Below are positions 41,920 through 56,510 of a stretch of 64,000 nt of DNA, one piece after another. This DNA comes from Sinomonas notoginsengisoli (GTDB taxonomy: Bacteria > Actinomycetota > Actinomycetes > Actinomycetales > Micrococcaceae), in assembly GCF_021554725.1 (NCBI RefSeq), contig NZ_JAIZDP010000012.1, positions 21,969 to 85,968 on the forward strand. The letters run 5' to 3'. The notes beneath the pieces were generated by a model. The model was not told the origin of the DNA, ran no database searches, and saw only the letters and a program-made list of their open reading frames with translations. The position numbers were made by a program, and so were the translations under genes. Positions within the stretch are counted from its first letter, which is position 1. Each line of letters begins with the position of its first letter.

Positions 41920-43179
41920 TCAGCCGAACTTCTCCGCCGTCGCGTAGCCCTTGCCGTTGTACTTCTGCACGAGCACCTTCGCGATCGCCGGCTGCCCGTC
42001 CACCGTGGTGTTGACGTCCGTGCCCTTGAGCATGAGCGGTGCGGAATAGCCCTTGATGTCCCGCAGGGACTTCATGAAGGCGTCACGCGTCGGGTCGGTC
42101 ATCTTCTGGAACGCCTGGTCGAGGGTCGCTCCGGCGATGTAGCTCCACATGCAGTGCGGGAACGCCGGCATGTCCGGGTAGCTGCCGTACTGCTTGAGGT
42201 CGGACAGGAACTTCACCACGTCGTCATCCTTGGCGAACTCCGGGCTCTGCGGGGTCTTGGAGAACGCCACCGAGTAGATCCCGGGGTAGGCACCCGCGTT
42301 GCCGGGCTGGAGGATCGCCGAGGGGCTCGAGGTGTTCGAGGGCAGGAACCAGCTCGGCTTCCAGCCGATCTGCTGCGCCTTCTGGAGCGAGGCGATCGTG
42401 AGCGGAGTGATCGACATCGCGTTGAAGAACACGTCTGCACCGGTCGCGGCGAGCTGGGTGATCTGCGCGTCGACGGAGGTGTCGGTCGCCTCGTAGGTCT
42501 GCTCGCCCACGATGGTGACGTTCGAGGCGCCCTTGAGGGCATTCTTGAACCCGGCCACGTATCCCTTGCCGTAGTCGTCGTTCTGCGACAGGATGGCGAC
42601 CTTGTGCTGCGTGCCGGAGGACGCGACGAGCTTGCCGAACGCCTCGCCCTCGTTCTGGTAGGCGGGCACGAGTCCGAGCTGCCACGGGCTCTGCTTCTGG
42701 TCGCTGAACAGCGGGTCGCCCGTCATGACGAGGACCTGGGGCACCTTCTGGCTGATGGCCGACTCGCGGAATGCCCGGTTGGTCGGAGTTCCGAGGCCCA
42801 CTCCCTCGGCGAACACGTTGTCCGAGACCATCTGCTGGAAGTTCGCGAGCGACTTCTGGGGATCGTACGCGTCGTCGTACGTCTTGATGTCGACCTTGCG
42901 GGTCTTGCCGTCGCCGAACTTGACGCCGCCCTCGGCATTCTTCGCACCGAAGTAGGCCTTGACGCCCGCTACAGTGCAGGTGCCCGGGCCGGCGGTCGCG
43001 CCACTGAGCGGCGTCGTGATGCCCAGCGTGATGCTCGTGTCGGTAATGCCGGGCGAGGCGGCCGTGCCCCCGCCGCTGCCGCCGCCGGCGCTGCCACGGC
43101 AGCCGGTCAACGAGAGAGCGAGGACCGACGCCATCGCGACAGCGCCCAAGAGCCCTCGTGTCCCTTTCCTAACGTTCAT
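41920..43179 (-). CDS. livK: LIV-type ABC importer substrate-binding lipoprotein
   Basis: A 419-aa type I periplasmic-binding-like lipoprotein. The signal ends in a lipobox (SLTGC, Cys27) and a glycine-rich linker. The mature start ITLGITTPLSGATAGPG is typical of the branched-chain amino acid binding family, which also includes many aromatic-acid binders. Cys residues and the long form match aromatic or amide binders as well as LivK. It is the last gene of a five-gene importer operon beside an aromatic demethylation cluster, so an aromatic cargo is plausible. Confidence 0.9.
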   Translation of the reverse strand: MNVRKGTRGLLGAVAMASVLALSLTGCRGSAGGGSGGGTAASPGITDTSITLGITTPLSGATAGPGTCTVAGVKAYFGAKNAEGGVKFGDGKTRKVDIKTYDDAYDPQKSLANFQQMVSDNVFAEGVGLGTPTNRAFRESAISQKVPQVLVMTGDPLFSDQKQSPWQLGLVPAYQNEGEAFGKLVASSGTQHKVAILSQNDDYGKGYVAGFKNALKGASNVTIVGEQTYEATDTSVDAQITQLAATGADVFFNAMSITPLTIASLQKAQQIGWKPSWFLPSNTSSPSAILQPGNAGAYPGIYSVAFSKTPQSPEFAKDDDVVKFLSDLKQYGSYPDMPAFPHCMWSYIAGATLDQAFQKMTDPTRDAFMKSLRDIKGYSAPLMLKGTDVNTTVDGQPAIAKVLVQKYNGKGYATAEKFG

Positions 43180-43195
43180 GATCGCTTCCGCCTCT

Positions 43196-44263
43196 CTATC
43201 TTTCGGGTGCCTCCGGCGCCTGGTCCGTTTCCGGTTGCCGCGTGGGAGTCTTCTGCGGGTCGGGTCCCGCGGTGGGATGGGAGGTGCGCCGGCGTGTGAG
43301 CCGCTTGATCACCCGGGGGAGGCTCACGAGCCCGTCGGGGAGGAGGAACAGCACCGCGAGGAGGATGACGCCTTGGCTCACTGTGGTGAAGTTCGGATCG
43401 ATCGCGTTGGTCCACTGCGGGACGAGGATGTAGTACGCCCCGCCGATGAGCGAGCCGATGATGCTGCTGGCGCCGCCGATCACCATGGCCGCGAGGAGGC
43501 TGATGGAGTGGCCGAAGCTGAGGGTTTCGGGCGAGGTGTACTGGACCACCGCGATGTAGAGGAAACCGCTTGCGCCGCCGTACATCGACGCGATCGTGAA
43601 CGCGAGCACCTTGGTCCAGTAGGGGGAGACGCCCATCGAGGCGGCGACTGCCTCATTGCCCTTCACCACCGCGAACGCCCGACCGTACTTGCCCCGCACG
43701 AGCTGGCGGGCCAGCAGGAAGCCCGCGGCGGCGACGACCAGGACGATGTAGTACTGCCACTGGTCGTTGAACAGCCCCGACCACTCGGGAGCAGTGGAGA
43801 AGATGGCCGAGGTTCCCTGCGAGCCGCCTGTGAACACATCGAGGCGCTTGGCCAGCGGCACCCCCACGATGGGCAGGGCGATGGTGACCATGGCGATCGC
43901 GAGCCCGCCGAGCCGGGCCGCGGCGAGCGCCACGAGGAGCCCCACGGCTCCGGCGATCAGGCACGCTGCGACGAAGGAGAGGACGACGTTCCAGCCGTGC
44001 GTCACCCCGTAGGCGGTCACGTAGGCGCCGAGTCCTAGGAAGAAGATCTGCCCGAGGTTGACCTGTCCCGTGTAGCCCATGATGATGTTCAGCCCCAGCA
44101 CGGCCACGGCGTACACACCGATCCGGCTCAGAGTCTGGTTTTGGATCATTGGCAGGAACATCGGCGCGGCGAGGAGGATGACCGCTACGAGCACGACGAC
44201 GCCGATCCTCACCCAGCGCCTGGCAGGCACCCGGGTTGTGCGCGAGGTGGTAGAGGTACTCAT
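43196..44263 (-). CDS. livM: LIV-type ABC importer permease LivM
   Basis: A 355-aa membrane permease. The start is ATG 44263, whose A is the last base of the LivH stop (TGATG). LNIIMGYTGQVNLGQIFFLGLGAY is the family signature and the EAA-like loop lies near VIGGASSIIGSLIGG. About nine helices are followed by a 50-residue charged tail. It pairs with LivH to form the channel. Confidence 0.92.
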   Translation of the reverse strand: MSTSTTSRTTRVPARRWVRIGVVVLVAVILLAAPMFLPMIQNQTLSRIGVYAVAVLGLNIIMGYTGQVNLGQIFFLGLGAYVTAYGVTHGWNVVLSFVAACLIAGAVGLLVALAAARLGGLAIAMVTIALPIVGVPLAKRLDVFTGGSQGTSAIFSTAPEWSGLFNDQWQYYIVLVVAAAGFLLARQLVRGKYGRAFAVVKGNEAVAASMGVSPYWTKVLAFTIASMYGGASGFLYIAVVQYTSPETLSFGHSISLLAAMVIGGASSIIGSLIGGAYYILVPQWTNAIDPNFTTVSQGVILLAVLFLLPDGLVSLPRVIKRLTRRRTSHPTAGPDPQKTPTRQPETDQAPEAPER

Positions 44264-45144
44264 CAGACCCGCACCACGACCTTCCGCCCGAAGAGGCCTT
44301 GGGGACGGAGGATCAGGACGACGAAGATCAGGACGAACGGAACCGCGATCTTCAGGTCGTGCCCGATCAGCGGCACGTACACGGAGACGAGGTTCTCGAC
44401 GACGCCGATCGCCCAGGCCGCGGCGACCGCTCCGACCGGGCTGTCGAGCCCGCCGAGGATGACCGCGGCGAGCGCGTAGACCAGCGCGCCGTCGAGCATG
44501 CCCGGGGTCAGAGTGAGTTGTGGTCCGACGAGCGCGCCCGCGACCGCACCCAGCGCGGCCGCGAGCCCCCAGCCCACCATGAGCAGCCGCCCCACCGGGA
44601 GTCCCGAGAGCGCGGAGGAGCCGGGGTTGTCGGCGACAGCGCGCAGGGCGAGCCCGAGCTTGGTGCGCATGAAGAGCAGCTGGAGCAGGGCCATGATGAC
44701 CAGGATCGTCACGGTGGTGGCAAGCGACCTCACGCTCACCACAGCCCCGAGGACGCTGACGCTGGTGAGGGGGAACATCGAGGGGAACTGGAGGTTGTTG
44801 TAGCCCCACACCACGGCAGCGATGCCGGTGACGAGTGTGAGCAGGCCGATGGTGACGACGACGGCCGTATCCGGATCTCCGCGCTCGAACCTGCGGATGA
44901 GGAACCGCTCGATGAGGGCGCCGAGGATGAAGGAGATCACGACGGCGGCGAGCACCGCGAGCACGAGCGGCACCCCGGCCTGCGCGAAGGCATACGCGAA
45001 GTACGCGCTGAGGACTGCCAGGCCCCCCTGGGCGAAGTTGATCAGGCCGGTGGCCTGGTTCACGAGCACGATTGCGAGAGCGAGGGTGGCGTAGACCGAG
45101 CCCGTGGAAAGGCCATCGATGACGAGCTGGATGACGGTTTCCAT
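44263..45144 (-). CDS. livH: LIV-type ABC importer permease LivH
   Basis: A 293-aa membrane permease with about eight helices. NQATGLINFAQGGLAVLSAY near residue 30 and VILGGLDSPVGAVAAAWAIG near the end are typical LivH segments. It starts at ATG 45144 just after the LivF stop and overlaps LivM by one base, so the importer operon is tightly coupled. Confidence 0.92.
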   Translation of the reverse strand: METVIQLVIDGLSTGSVYATLALAIVLVNQATGLINFAQGGLAVLSAYFAYAFAQAGVPLVLAVLAAVVISFILGALIERFLIRRFERGDPDTAVVVTIGLLTLVTGIAAVVWGYNNLQFPSMFPLTSVSVLGAVVSVRSLATTVTILVIMALLQLLFMRTKLGLALRAVADNPGSSALSGLPVGRLLMVGWGLAAALGAVAGALVGPQLTLTPGMLDGALVYALAAVILGGLDSPVGAVAAAWAIGVVENLVSVYVPLIGHDLKIAVPFVLIFVVLILRPQGLFGRKVVVRV

Positions 45145-45149
45145 GCGGG

Positions 45150-45860
45150 TCAGCCCCCCAGATAGGCGCGGCGGATCTCGTCCATGCCCTTGAGCTCGGA
45201 CGAGGTCCCGGTCAGCACGCTCCGACCGGTCTCCAGGACTGTGGCGGTGTCTACGAGTGAGAACGCGAGGAGGGCGTTCTGCTCGACCACGAGCATCGCG
45301 ATGCCGGACTCGATGCGGAGCCGGCGGATGGCGTCGTAGACGGCCTTGGCGGTGCTCGGCGCGAGGCCGAGTGACGCCTCGTCGAGGAGGAGCAGTTTGG
45401 GCTTGGCCATGAAGGCTCGCCCCACGGCCAGCATCTGCTGCTCGCCGCCGGAGAGCGCTGCCGCACGGGAGTTAATGCGGTTCTTCAGCTGCGGGAAGAG
45501 GTCCAGGCAGTAGTCGATGTCCTCTGCGATGGCCTTGCGGTCCTTGCGCAGGTACGCGCCCACCCGCAGGTTCTCCCGGACGCTGAGCTGGCCGATCGTG
45601 CCCCGGCCCTCAGGGACGTGGGCGATCCCGAGGGCAGCCACCTGATCGGGGCGGAGCCCCCGGATGTCCCGGCCGCCGAACCTGATGCGGCCGCCGGTGC
45701 GCACCGTGCCGCTGATGGCCCGCAGGGTCGTGGTCTTGCCGGCTCCGTTGGCCCCGAGGATGCCCACGGAGCCGCTCTCCGGGACCGTGAGGGAGACGCC
45801 CTCGAGCACCTGGACCGGCCCGTAGGACGCAGTCACAGAATCGAGCTCAAGCAGCGTCAT
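45150..45860 (-). CDS. livF: LIV-type ABC importer ATPase LivF
   Basis: A 236-aa ABC ATPase. Walker A is GANGAGKTT, the signature is LSGGEQQM and Walker B is LLLLDEAS, with the LivF-typical LGLAPS following. ATG 45860 lies inside the end of livG, overlapping it by 14 bases. One of two ATPases that drive the importer. Confidence 0.94.
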   Translation of the reverse strand: MTLLELDSVTASYGPVQVLEGVSLTVPESGSVGILGANGAGKTTTLRAISGTVRTGGRIRFGGRDIRGLRPDQVAALGIAHVPEGRGTIGQLSVRENLRVGAYLRKDRKAIAEDIDYCLDLFPQLKNRINSRAAALSGGEQQMLAVGRAFMAKPKLLLLDEASLGLAPSTAKAVYDAIRRLRIESGIAMLVVEQNALLAFSLVDTATVLETGRSVLTGTSSELKGMDEIRRAYLGG

Positions 45861-46629
45861 CCGCCGCGTCCTTCCCGAGGTAGGCCTCGATGACCCGGGG
45901 GTCGGACTGCGCCTCGGCCGCGGTGCCCTCCATGAGCTCGCGTCCATGGTCCAGGACCACCACGCGATCGGTGAGCGCGGAGATGAGGCCCATGTGGTGT
46001 TCGACGATGACGATCGTGATGTCCTGCTCCTCGCGGACCCGCCTGACCGTGTCGATGAGCTGCTCGACCTCGCTGTGCGACAGTCCGGCCGCGGGCTCGT
46101 CGAGCAGTAGCAGCTTGGGCTTCGACAGGAGGGCGCGCCACAGTTCGATGCCCTTGTGCAGCCCGTGGGACAGCTCGTCCGCGGGGACGTTGGCCGCCCA
46201 GCCCAGCCCCGCGGCGTCGAGCATCTCCAGTGCCTCGGCACGTATCGCTCGCTCGGCCCTGGCAGTGCGCGGAAGGCCGAGCGCCCACTCGACGGGGCCG
46301 CCCGGGAGCCGGATGTGGCCGCCGAGGAGGACGTTCTCGAGCACCGTGGCCCGTAGCTGGAGCGCGGGGTGCTGGAAGGTGCGCGAGAGGCCGAGATGGG
46401 CCAGGTGCGAGGGTGCCCGGCCCACAGCCTCCGTTCCGTCGATCATGATGGAACCCGAGCTCGGGCGGTAGTGCCCACTGATGCAGTTGAACAGTGAGGT
46501 CTTGCCCGCGCCGTTGGGGCCGACGAGCCCGAAGATGACCCCCGGCTCGACATTGAAGCTCACGCCCTCGAGGACCTTGACGCCGCCGAAGTGCAGGTTG
46601 ACGTCATTCAGGCTCAGGCGTGCGGCCAT
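45847..46629 (-). CDS. livG: LIV-type ABC importer ATPase LivG
   Basis: A 260-aa ABC ATPase, first gene of the importer operon. Walker A is GPNGAGKTS and Walker B LLLLDEPAAG. The signature is unusual, LSHGLHKGIE in place of LSYGQQR, though the histidine and glycine keep the LS-G pattern. ATG 46629 follows GGGAGGAACGCTG; the longer frame upstream (to 46884) lacks protein-like sequence. The operon diverges from the GntR regulator gene. Confidence 0.92.
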   Translation of the reverse strand: MAARLSLNDVNLHFGGVKVLEGVSFNVEPGVIFGLVGPNGAGKTSLFNCISGHYRPSSGSIMIDGTEAVGRAPSHLAHLGLSRTFQHPALQLRATVLENVLLGGHIRLPGGPVEWALGLPRTARAERAIRAEALEMLDAAGLGWAANVPADELSHGLHKGIELWRALLSKPKLLLLDEPAAGLSHSEVEQLIDTVRRVREEQDITIVIVEHHMGLISALTDRVVVLDHGRELMEGTAAEAQSDPRVIEAYLGKDAADDAA

Positions 46630-46714
46630 CAGCGTTCCTCCCTGTCGCGACGTGGGTGCGGGTGTGCGGCAGATCACAGTGCAGGTGAGACTGAAGCTAC
46701 GGATGGGAGACGAG

Positions 46715-46726
46715 ATTGTCAACGAT
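46715..46726. promoter_or_regulatory. Candidate GntR operator upstream of livG and gntR
   Basis: ATTGTCAACGAT, an ATTG-N4-CGAT near-palindrome, lies in the divergent region between livG and the GntR gene. It resembles the perfect ATTG-N4-CAAT at 48980-48991. AT-rich sequence around it suits promoters for both directions. Evidence is only this similarity and position. Confidence 0.3.
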
Positions 46727-46832
46727 TTTGGATGGTGTTGAGCCGGCGTTGGTCCTAGGATCGTCGATGAAAATCTGCAGGCACATCGTGGCCTTCTGAA
46801 GGCTGCATGGGAGACTCCGCGGAGGAGTGGCC

Positions 46833-47525
46833 ATGGTGGGAGCGCGAGCGACGGGGTCGGACACGGGCACGGACGAATCAGCACCGGGCATCCCCTCTGC
46901 CGGTGACACGCGGGTGACGGACCTGATCCGCGACGCGATCGTGCGGGGGGAGTTCGCCCCCAATCAGCGGCTCATCGAGGCGGACCTAAGCTCGGCGTTC
47001 GCTGCAAGCCGTGCCACCGTGCGCACTGCCCTTCTCGAACTCGCCGGGGAGGGCCTTGTTGAGCGACTGCCCAACAAGGGTTCCCGGGTCAGGGCCATCT
47101 CGCTCAAGGAGGCCATTGAGATCCTCGAGGTGCGCATCGGCATCGAGGGCCTCTGTGCGGCAAAGGTGGCGGAGCATCTCAGAGCGGAGGATGCCGCGGA
47201 GTTCGAGTGGATGCGCGCCCAGATGATCGAGACTGTTGCGGAGGGCGACCTCGTCGAGTACTCGCTCCTCAACCGGCTCCTGGACGTCCGCGTCCGCGAG
47301 CTCAGCGACCATGTGACAGCTGCAGGAATCTTGGCCCGGTTGCATGCCCAGAGCGTCAGGCACCAGTTCAAGCTCTCCGCGCGCCCGGCTCGGGCGAAGG
47401 TCTCCGTGCTCGAGCACGTGGCCATCATCGACGCCATCCTGGCTCGTGACCCCGTGGCCGCTGAGCAGGCGGTAAGGACTCACCTGCTCAGCGTCATCGG
47501 GGCGTTGCGGGACCTGACCTCCTGA
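46833..47525 (+). CDS. GntR-family regulator, FadR (FCD) subgroup
   Basis: A 230-aa regulator. The N-terminal winged helix has LIRDAIVRGEFAPNQRLIEADL and ATVRTALLELAGEGLVERLPNKGSRV. The all-helical C-terminal FCD domain includes VRIGIEGLCAAKVAEHL and a late EHVAIIDAILARD with the metal or ligand histidines. ATG 46833 follows GGAGGAG. It diverges from the importer operon and converges on the first demethylase gene, so it probably controls one or both. The ligand is likely an aromatic acid or its breakdown product, by context. Confidence 0.9.
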   Translation: MVGARATGSDTGTDESAPGIPSAGDTRVTDLIRDAIVRGEFAPNQRLIEADLSSAFAASRATVRTALLELAGEGLVERLPNKGSRVRAISLKEAIEILEVRIGIEGLCAAKVAEHLRAEDAAEFEWMRAQMIETVAEGDLVEYSLLNRLLDVRVRELSDHVTAAGILARLHAQSVRHQFKLSARPARAKVSVLEHVAIIDAILARDPVAAEQAVRTHLLSVIGALRDLTS

Positions 47526-47533
47526 CCCCTCAG

Positions 47534-50425
<2,892 letters not shown>

Positions 50426-50454
50426 GGCGCGCGGCGCGCCCGAGAGGAAGGACT

Positions 50455-51429
50455 GTGACGGACTGCACCTCGTTCGACATCGCGCATCTGGGCAATGTCG
50501 AGCTGCTCACGGCCAAGTTCGAGGAGAGCCTGTGGTTCTTCCGCGACCTCCTCGCGATGCGGGTGGTTGCCGAGGCGGGAGACGCCGGGAGGCCATCGGT
50601 GTACCTGTGTACGTGGGACGAGTACCAGCTCTACACGGTCAAGCTCACAGCGTCCGACGACGCCGGGGTGGGCCGCACGACCTTCCGTGCCACGAGTCAG
50701 GAGGCCCTTGAGCGGCGCGTGAAGGCCATCGAGGCGACGGGTCTGGGCGTCGGCTGGGAGGACGGCGAGGTGGGCACAGGCCCCACCTACTCGTTCGGGG
50801 ACCCGGACGGGCACCACATGGGGATCTACTACGACACCGAGCGGTACGTCGCCACGGACGACAAGCCGGCGCTGAAGAACCAGGCGTCCGCGTTCCCGGG
50901 CCGTGGTGTGAATGCTCGGCGCCTGGACCACATCAACTACCTCGCCAAGGACGTCGTGGCCAACGGCGCCTTCGTCGCGAAGGCCCTGCGCGGGCGCGAG
51001 TCCGAGCGGATCAGGCTCGACGACGGCGGCTACGCGGCGTGGTGGTTCCACTTCAACAACAAGTCCTACGACATCGTCTACTCCGATGACTGGCTCAAGC
51101 ACGGCAACAGGCTCCATCACGTCGCCTTCGCCCCGGACACCCGTGAAGACATCCTCAAGGCCGCGGACATCTTCCTCGAGAACGGCATCCATATCGAGTC
51201 GGGCCCGCACAAGCACGCGATCAACCAGACTTTCTTCCTCTACGTGTGGGAGCCCGGCGGCAACCGGATCGAGCTCGCCAACGCGGGCGCCCGCCTCTTG
51301 CTCGACCCGGACTCGCCGGTGGTCGAGTGGAGCCAGGAGGAGCGCAAGAAGGGCCAGGCCTGGGGCATGAAGACCATCGAGACCTTCCATACGCACGGCA
51401 CGCCGGTCGTTCGCACCGACCTGACGTGA
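50455..51429 (+). CDS. Extradiol (catechol 2,3-type) ring-cleavage dioxygenase
   Basis: A 324-aa two-domain vicinal-oxygen-chelate dioxygenase that opens a catechol next to its hydroxyls using Fe(II). The metal ligands are His159 (RRLDHINYL), His221 or 222 (LHHVAFAP) and Glu273 (GGNRIEL); PHKHAINQTFFLYVWEP carries the conserved His and Tyr near the active site. GTG 50455 follows GAGGAAGGAC. It lies 29 bases after a demethylase gene and before an aldehyde dehydrogenase, which makes a demethylate-then-cleave order likely. The ring substrate is not determined. Confidence 0.9.
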   Translation: MTDCTSFDIAHLGNVELLTAKFEESLWFFRDLLAMRVVAEAGDAGRPSVYLCTWDEYQLYTVKLTASDDAGVGRTTFRATSQEALERRVKAIEATGLGVGWEDGEVGTGPTYSFGDPDGHHMGIYYDTERYVATDDKPALKNQASAFPGRGVNARRLDHINYLAKDVVANGAFVAKALRGRESERIRLDDGGYAAWWFHFNNKSYDIVYSDDWLKHGNRLHHVAFAPDTREDILKAADIFLENGIHIESGPHKHAINQTFFLYVWEPGGNRIELANAGARLLLDPDSPVVEWSQEERKKGQAWGMKTIETFHTHGTPVVRTDLT

Positions 51430-51471
51430 GAGACAACCACCAAGAACGCGCACATAAGGAATGTGGAATCC

Positions 51472-52974
51472 ATGACTGAGACCCTGAACACGCCCGCCCC
51501 CGTAGCGCCCGTGAGCACAGGCCTGTACATCGGCGGTTCGGAACGACGAGCCGCAGACTCCCTCGAGGTGCTCGACCCGGGCAAGCCGGGCGTCGTCGTC
51601 GGCCACGCCGCCGCCGCAAGCCCGGGCGACGTCGAGGACGCGATCGCGGCCGCGAAGGCCGCCTACCCGCAATGGAGCGCGATGACTCCCCAGGAGCGTG
51701 CCGAGCAGATGCGTATCGCCCTTCAGGGGATCGCCGAGGCTCGCGACGAGGATGCGGCGATCCTCTCCCAGGAGAACGGCAAGATCCGGATCGAGGCGTG
51801 GGTCGATTCCCTGGTGTTCGAGATCCGCTGGAATCTCGCACTCGCACTCGCAGACGAGGTCGCGGTGGGCAAGGTCCTCGAGCCCGCCCCTGGAATCCCC
51901 GTCACGACCGCGGTCGCGTACCAGCCGCTCGGCGTCGTGACCGTGATCGTGCCGTTCAACTGGCCGATCGCCATCCTTGCGGCCTCCCTCCCGCACGCAC
52001 TCCTTGCCGGCAATACCGCGATCGTCAAGCCGCCGCCCACCACCCCCCTCGCCACCACCCGCGTGGTCCAGCGCATCGCCGAGAAGCTGCCGCCCGGCGT
52101 GCTCAACGTCGTGACCGGCAAGGACGCCGACATGTCCGCCCTCATCACGAGTCCGGACATCGCGAAGGTCTGCTTCACGGGCAGCGTCGCGGGCGGCAAG
52201 CGGATCATGCAGATGGCCTCGTCCTCGCTGACGAGGGTCACCCTCGAGCTGGGCGGCAACGACCCCGCCGTCATCCTCGAGGACGCGACCCTCGACGACG
52301 CCGAGCTCGACCGCCTCTACGCCGCGGTCTTCGACACCACCGGCCAGATCTGCATGAATGCGAAGCGCATCTATGTTCACCGCTCGCGCCTCGACGAGGT
52401 GGCTGCCGGGCTGGCGGCGCGCCTCGAGAAGGCCGTCATCGGATATGGGCTGGACGAGGGCACCACGATGGGCCCGCTGCACTCGCCCGTGCAGAAGGCG
52501 TTCGTCGCGGAGCTCATCGAGGAGGCCAAGGCGTCCGGCGCCGAGGTGCGCGAGTTCGGCGAGCTGCCGAGCGACCCGGCTCTCGCGGGCGGCAACTACC
52601 TGCGCCCGGCGCTCGTGATCGACCCTGACCCGTCTCTGCGCGTCGTCACGCACGAGCAGTTCGGTCCCGTCATCCCGCTGCTGCCGTTCGACACGGAGGA
52701 GGATGCGGTTACCGCGGCCAATGACACGTGGGCAGGCCTCTGCGGCTCGGTTTGGTCCTCCGACCCTGAGCACGCCAACCGGATCGGCAGCCAGCTCGCG
52801 TGCGGGTACGTGTGGGTGAACGACCACGGCGCCACACGGCTTGACCTGAGGGCCCCGTTCGGGGGCATGAAGCAGTCCGGGTTCGGGCGCGAGCAGGGCA
52901 TCGAGGGAGTCCGCGCTTTCCAGGACACGCGTTCCATTGCTCATCTGGACCCAGAGGCGCTCGCGGCCGGCTGA
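51472..52974 (+). CDS. NAD(P)-dependent aldehyde dehydrogenase, probably for the ring-cleavage semialdehyde
   Basis: A 500-aa aldehyde dehydrogenase. Asn163 (PFNW), Glu259 (LELGGND) and catalytic Cys294 (GQICMNAKR) are in place, as is the late EQFGPVIPLLPF strand. ATG 51472 is used; GTG 51463 is possible. Placed directly after the extradiol dioxygenase it would oxidise the 2-hydroxymuconic-type semialdehyde product, or a vanillin-type aldehyde upstream. It ends in a 210-base gap before the folate genes. Confidence 0.9.
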   Translation: MTETLNTPAPVAPVSTGLYIGGSERRAADSLEVLDPGKPGVVVGHAAAASPGDVEDAIAAAKAAYPQWSAMTPQERAEQMRIALQGIAEARDEDAAILSQENGKIRIEAWVDSLVFEIRWNLALALADEVAVGKVLEPAPGIPVTTAVAYQPLGVVTVIVPFNWPIAILAASLPHALLAGNTAIVKPPPTTPLATTRVVQRIAEKLPPGVLNVVTGKDADMSALITSPDIAKVCFTGSVAGGKRIMQMASSSLTRVTLELGGNDPAVILEDATLDDAELDRLYAAVFDTTGQICMNAKRIYVHRSRLDEVAAGLAARLEKAVIGYGLDEGTTMGPLHSPVQKAFVAELIEEAKASGAEVREFGELPSDPALAGGNYLRPALVIDPDPSLRVVTHEQFGPVIPLLPFDTEEDAVTAANDTWAGLCGSVWSSDPEHANRIGSQLACGYVWVNDHGATRLDLRAPFGGMKQSGFGREQGIEGVRAFQDTRSIAHLDPEALAAG

Positions 52975-53112
52975 CGGGTATGGGCAGGGTGGCGCTGGCG
53001 CCGGCATCCTCGCCTCGTGCCTTCTCGTCCCCGTGGCGATTGGCGTATGGGCGGCAGCTGCCACGCCTGGCTGCCGCGAGGCGCCATGTCCTCGGCCATT
53101 CCTGAATCCCTA

Positions 53113-53141
53113 TAGACAGTCCCTATCTACATAGGTAAAGT
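53113..53141 (+). promoter_or_regulatory. Promoter with inverted repeat for the folate/demethylase operon
   Basis: TAGACA (-35, 53113-53118) and TAAAGT (-10, 53136-53141) are separated by exactly 17 bases. The spacer holds CCTAT-CTAC-ATAGG (53122-53135), an inverted repeat well placed for a repressor. The metF-like GTG follows 46 bases after the -10. The PadR protein encoded at the end of this operon is a candidate binder. Confidence 0.6.
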
Positions 53142-53186
53142 CGAACGCAGGCGCATCGACGCGCCGCTGCCGAAAGGACTCGGATC

Positions 53187-54092
53187 GTGGCAAGAACTGC
53201 TCCCGCGGCGAACAGCGCAGCATCCCTCGAACTCATCGACGGCTTCTCTCTGGAAATGACCGGCAAGGACGTCCAGGCCCTCGCCGAGGCGAAGGACAGG
53301 ATTCCGTCCGGCACCCGGATCAGCGTCACGTTCCTCGGCAACGAGGACCTCGCGATGCGCATCGCTGCGGCGCAGGCCGTCCTCGACCGCGGGTTCGTCC
53401 CAGTCCCCCACGTCTCCGCCCGCCGGCTCAAGTCCCAGGGCGAGCTCGAGGAGTTCCTCGGCCGGCTCCAGGAGATCGGCGCCTCGGAGCACATCTTCAC
53501 CATCGGCGGCGACCCGGCCGTCCCCGAAGGGCCCTACGAGGACTCCCTCGCCGTGATCTCCAGCGGCGTCCTGCAGCAGTACGGCGTCCATGAGGTGGGC
53601 ATCGGAGGCTATCCGGAGGGCCACCCGGACATCTCTCGCGACGCCCTCGAGCATGCTTTCTGGGACAAGGTGGCGGCGCTGAAGGACCAGGGCCTGGGGA
53701 TGTTCGTGACGACCCAGTTCGCGTTCGACACCGAGCCTGTCGTCGCCTGGATCGACGCCGTGCGGGCCAGGGGCATCGACGGGCCGATCCGCGTGGGCAC
53801 TCCGGGGCCCGCGGGCATCAGGCGCCTGCTGAACTTCGCGCGGCGGTTCGGCGTGGGAGCGAACGCCATGATCGTGAAGAAGTACGGGTTCTCGCTCACC
53901 AACCTGATGGGCGACGCCGGCCCCGACCACTTCGTGGACGACCTCGCCGCGGTGCTCGCCTCGGCACCGAGCACGGACGATGCTGGCAGCGGGCTGGGGA
54001 TCGCAGGGCACGTCGGCCTGCACTTCTACACCTTCGGCGGCCTCGCCGCCACGGCGGACTGGGCGCGCAGGTTCACCGACGAGCGCAGCTGA
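53187..54092 (+). CDS. metF: 5,10-methylenetetrahydrofolate reductase
   Basis: A 301-aa flavoprotein of the MetF family. FSLEMTGKDV opens the barrel, ISVTFLGNED and the GGDPAVPEGPYEDSL loop follow (the latter for FAD), and VTTQFAFDTEP is the usual folate-side strand. It lacks the eukaryotic regulatory domain. GTG 53187 follows GAAAGGAC. Next to PurU and a demethylase its job is probably the reverse direction: oxidising 5-methyl-THF from O-demethylation back to methylene-THF, as in Sphingobium lignin-monomer catabolism. A FolD gene for the middle step is not in the window. Confidence 0.88.
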   Translation: MARTAPAANSAASLELIDGFSLEMTGKDVQALAEAKDRIPSGTRISVTFLGNEDLAMRIAAAQAVLDRGFVPVPHVSARRLKSQGELEEFLGRLQEIGASEHIFTIGGDPAVPEGPYEDSLAVISSGVLQQYGVHEVGIGGYPEGHPDISRDALEHAFWDKVAALKDQGLGMFVTTQFAFDTEPVVAWIDAVRARGIDGPIRVGTPGPAGIRRLLNFARRFGVGANAMIVKKYGFSLTNLMGDAGPDHFVDDLAAVLASAPSTDDAGSGLGIAGHVGLHFYTFGGLAATADWARRFTDERS

Positions 54093-54102
54093 GGGCCCGG
54101 AC

Positions 54103-56435
<2,333 letters not shown>

Positions 56436-56444
56436 GTTTGAAAG

Positions 56445-56482
56445 CCGGCACGGGGCCAGCCTGGGCGCTGCCTCCGTGCCGG
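56445..56482 (+). terminator. Hairpin between ligM and padR
   Basis: A 9-bp stem (CCGGCACGG with CCGTGCCGG) encloses 20 bases that can pair further. It lies just after the ligM stop and 28 bases before the padR ATG. With no T-run, it may be a partial terminator lowering padR expression. Confidence 0.5.
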
Positions 56483-56510
56483 TCCCACACGCCGGACCCG
56501 GGAGGGGCCC

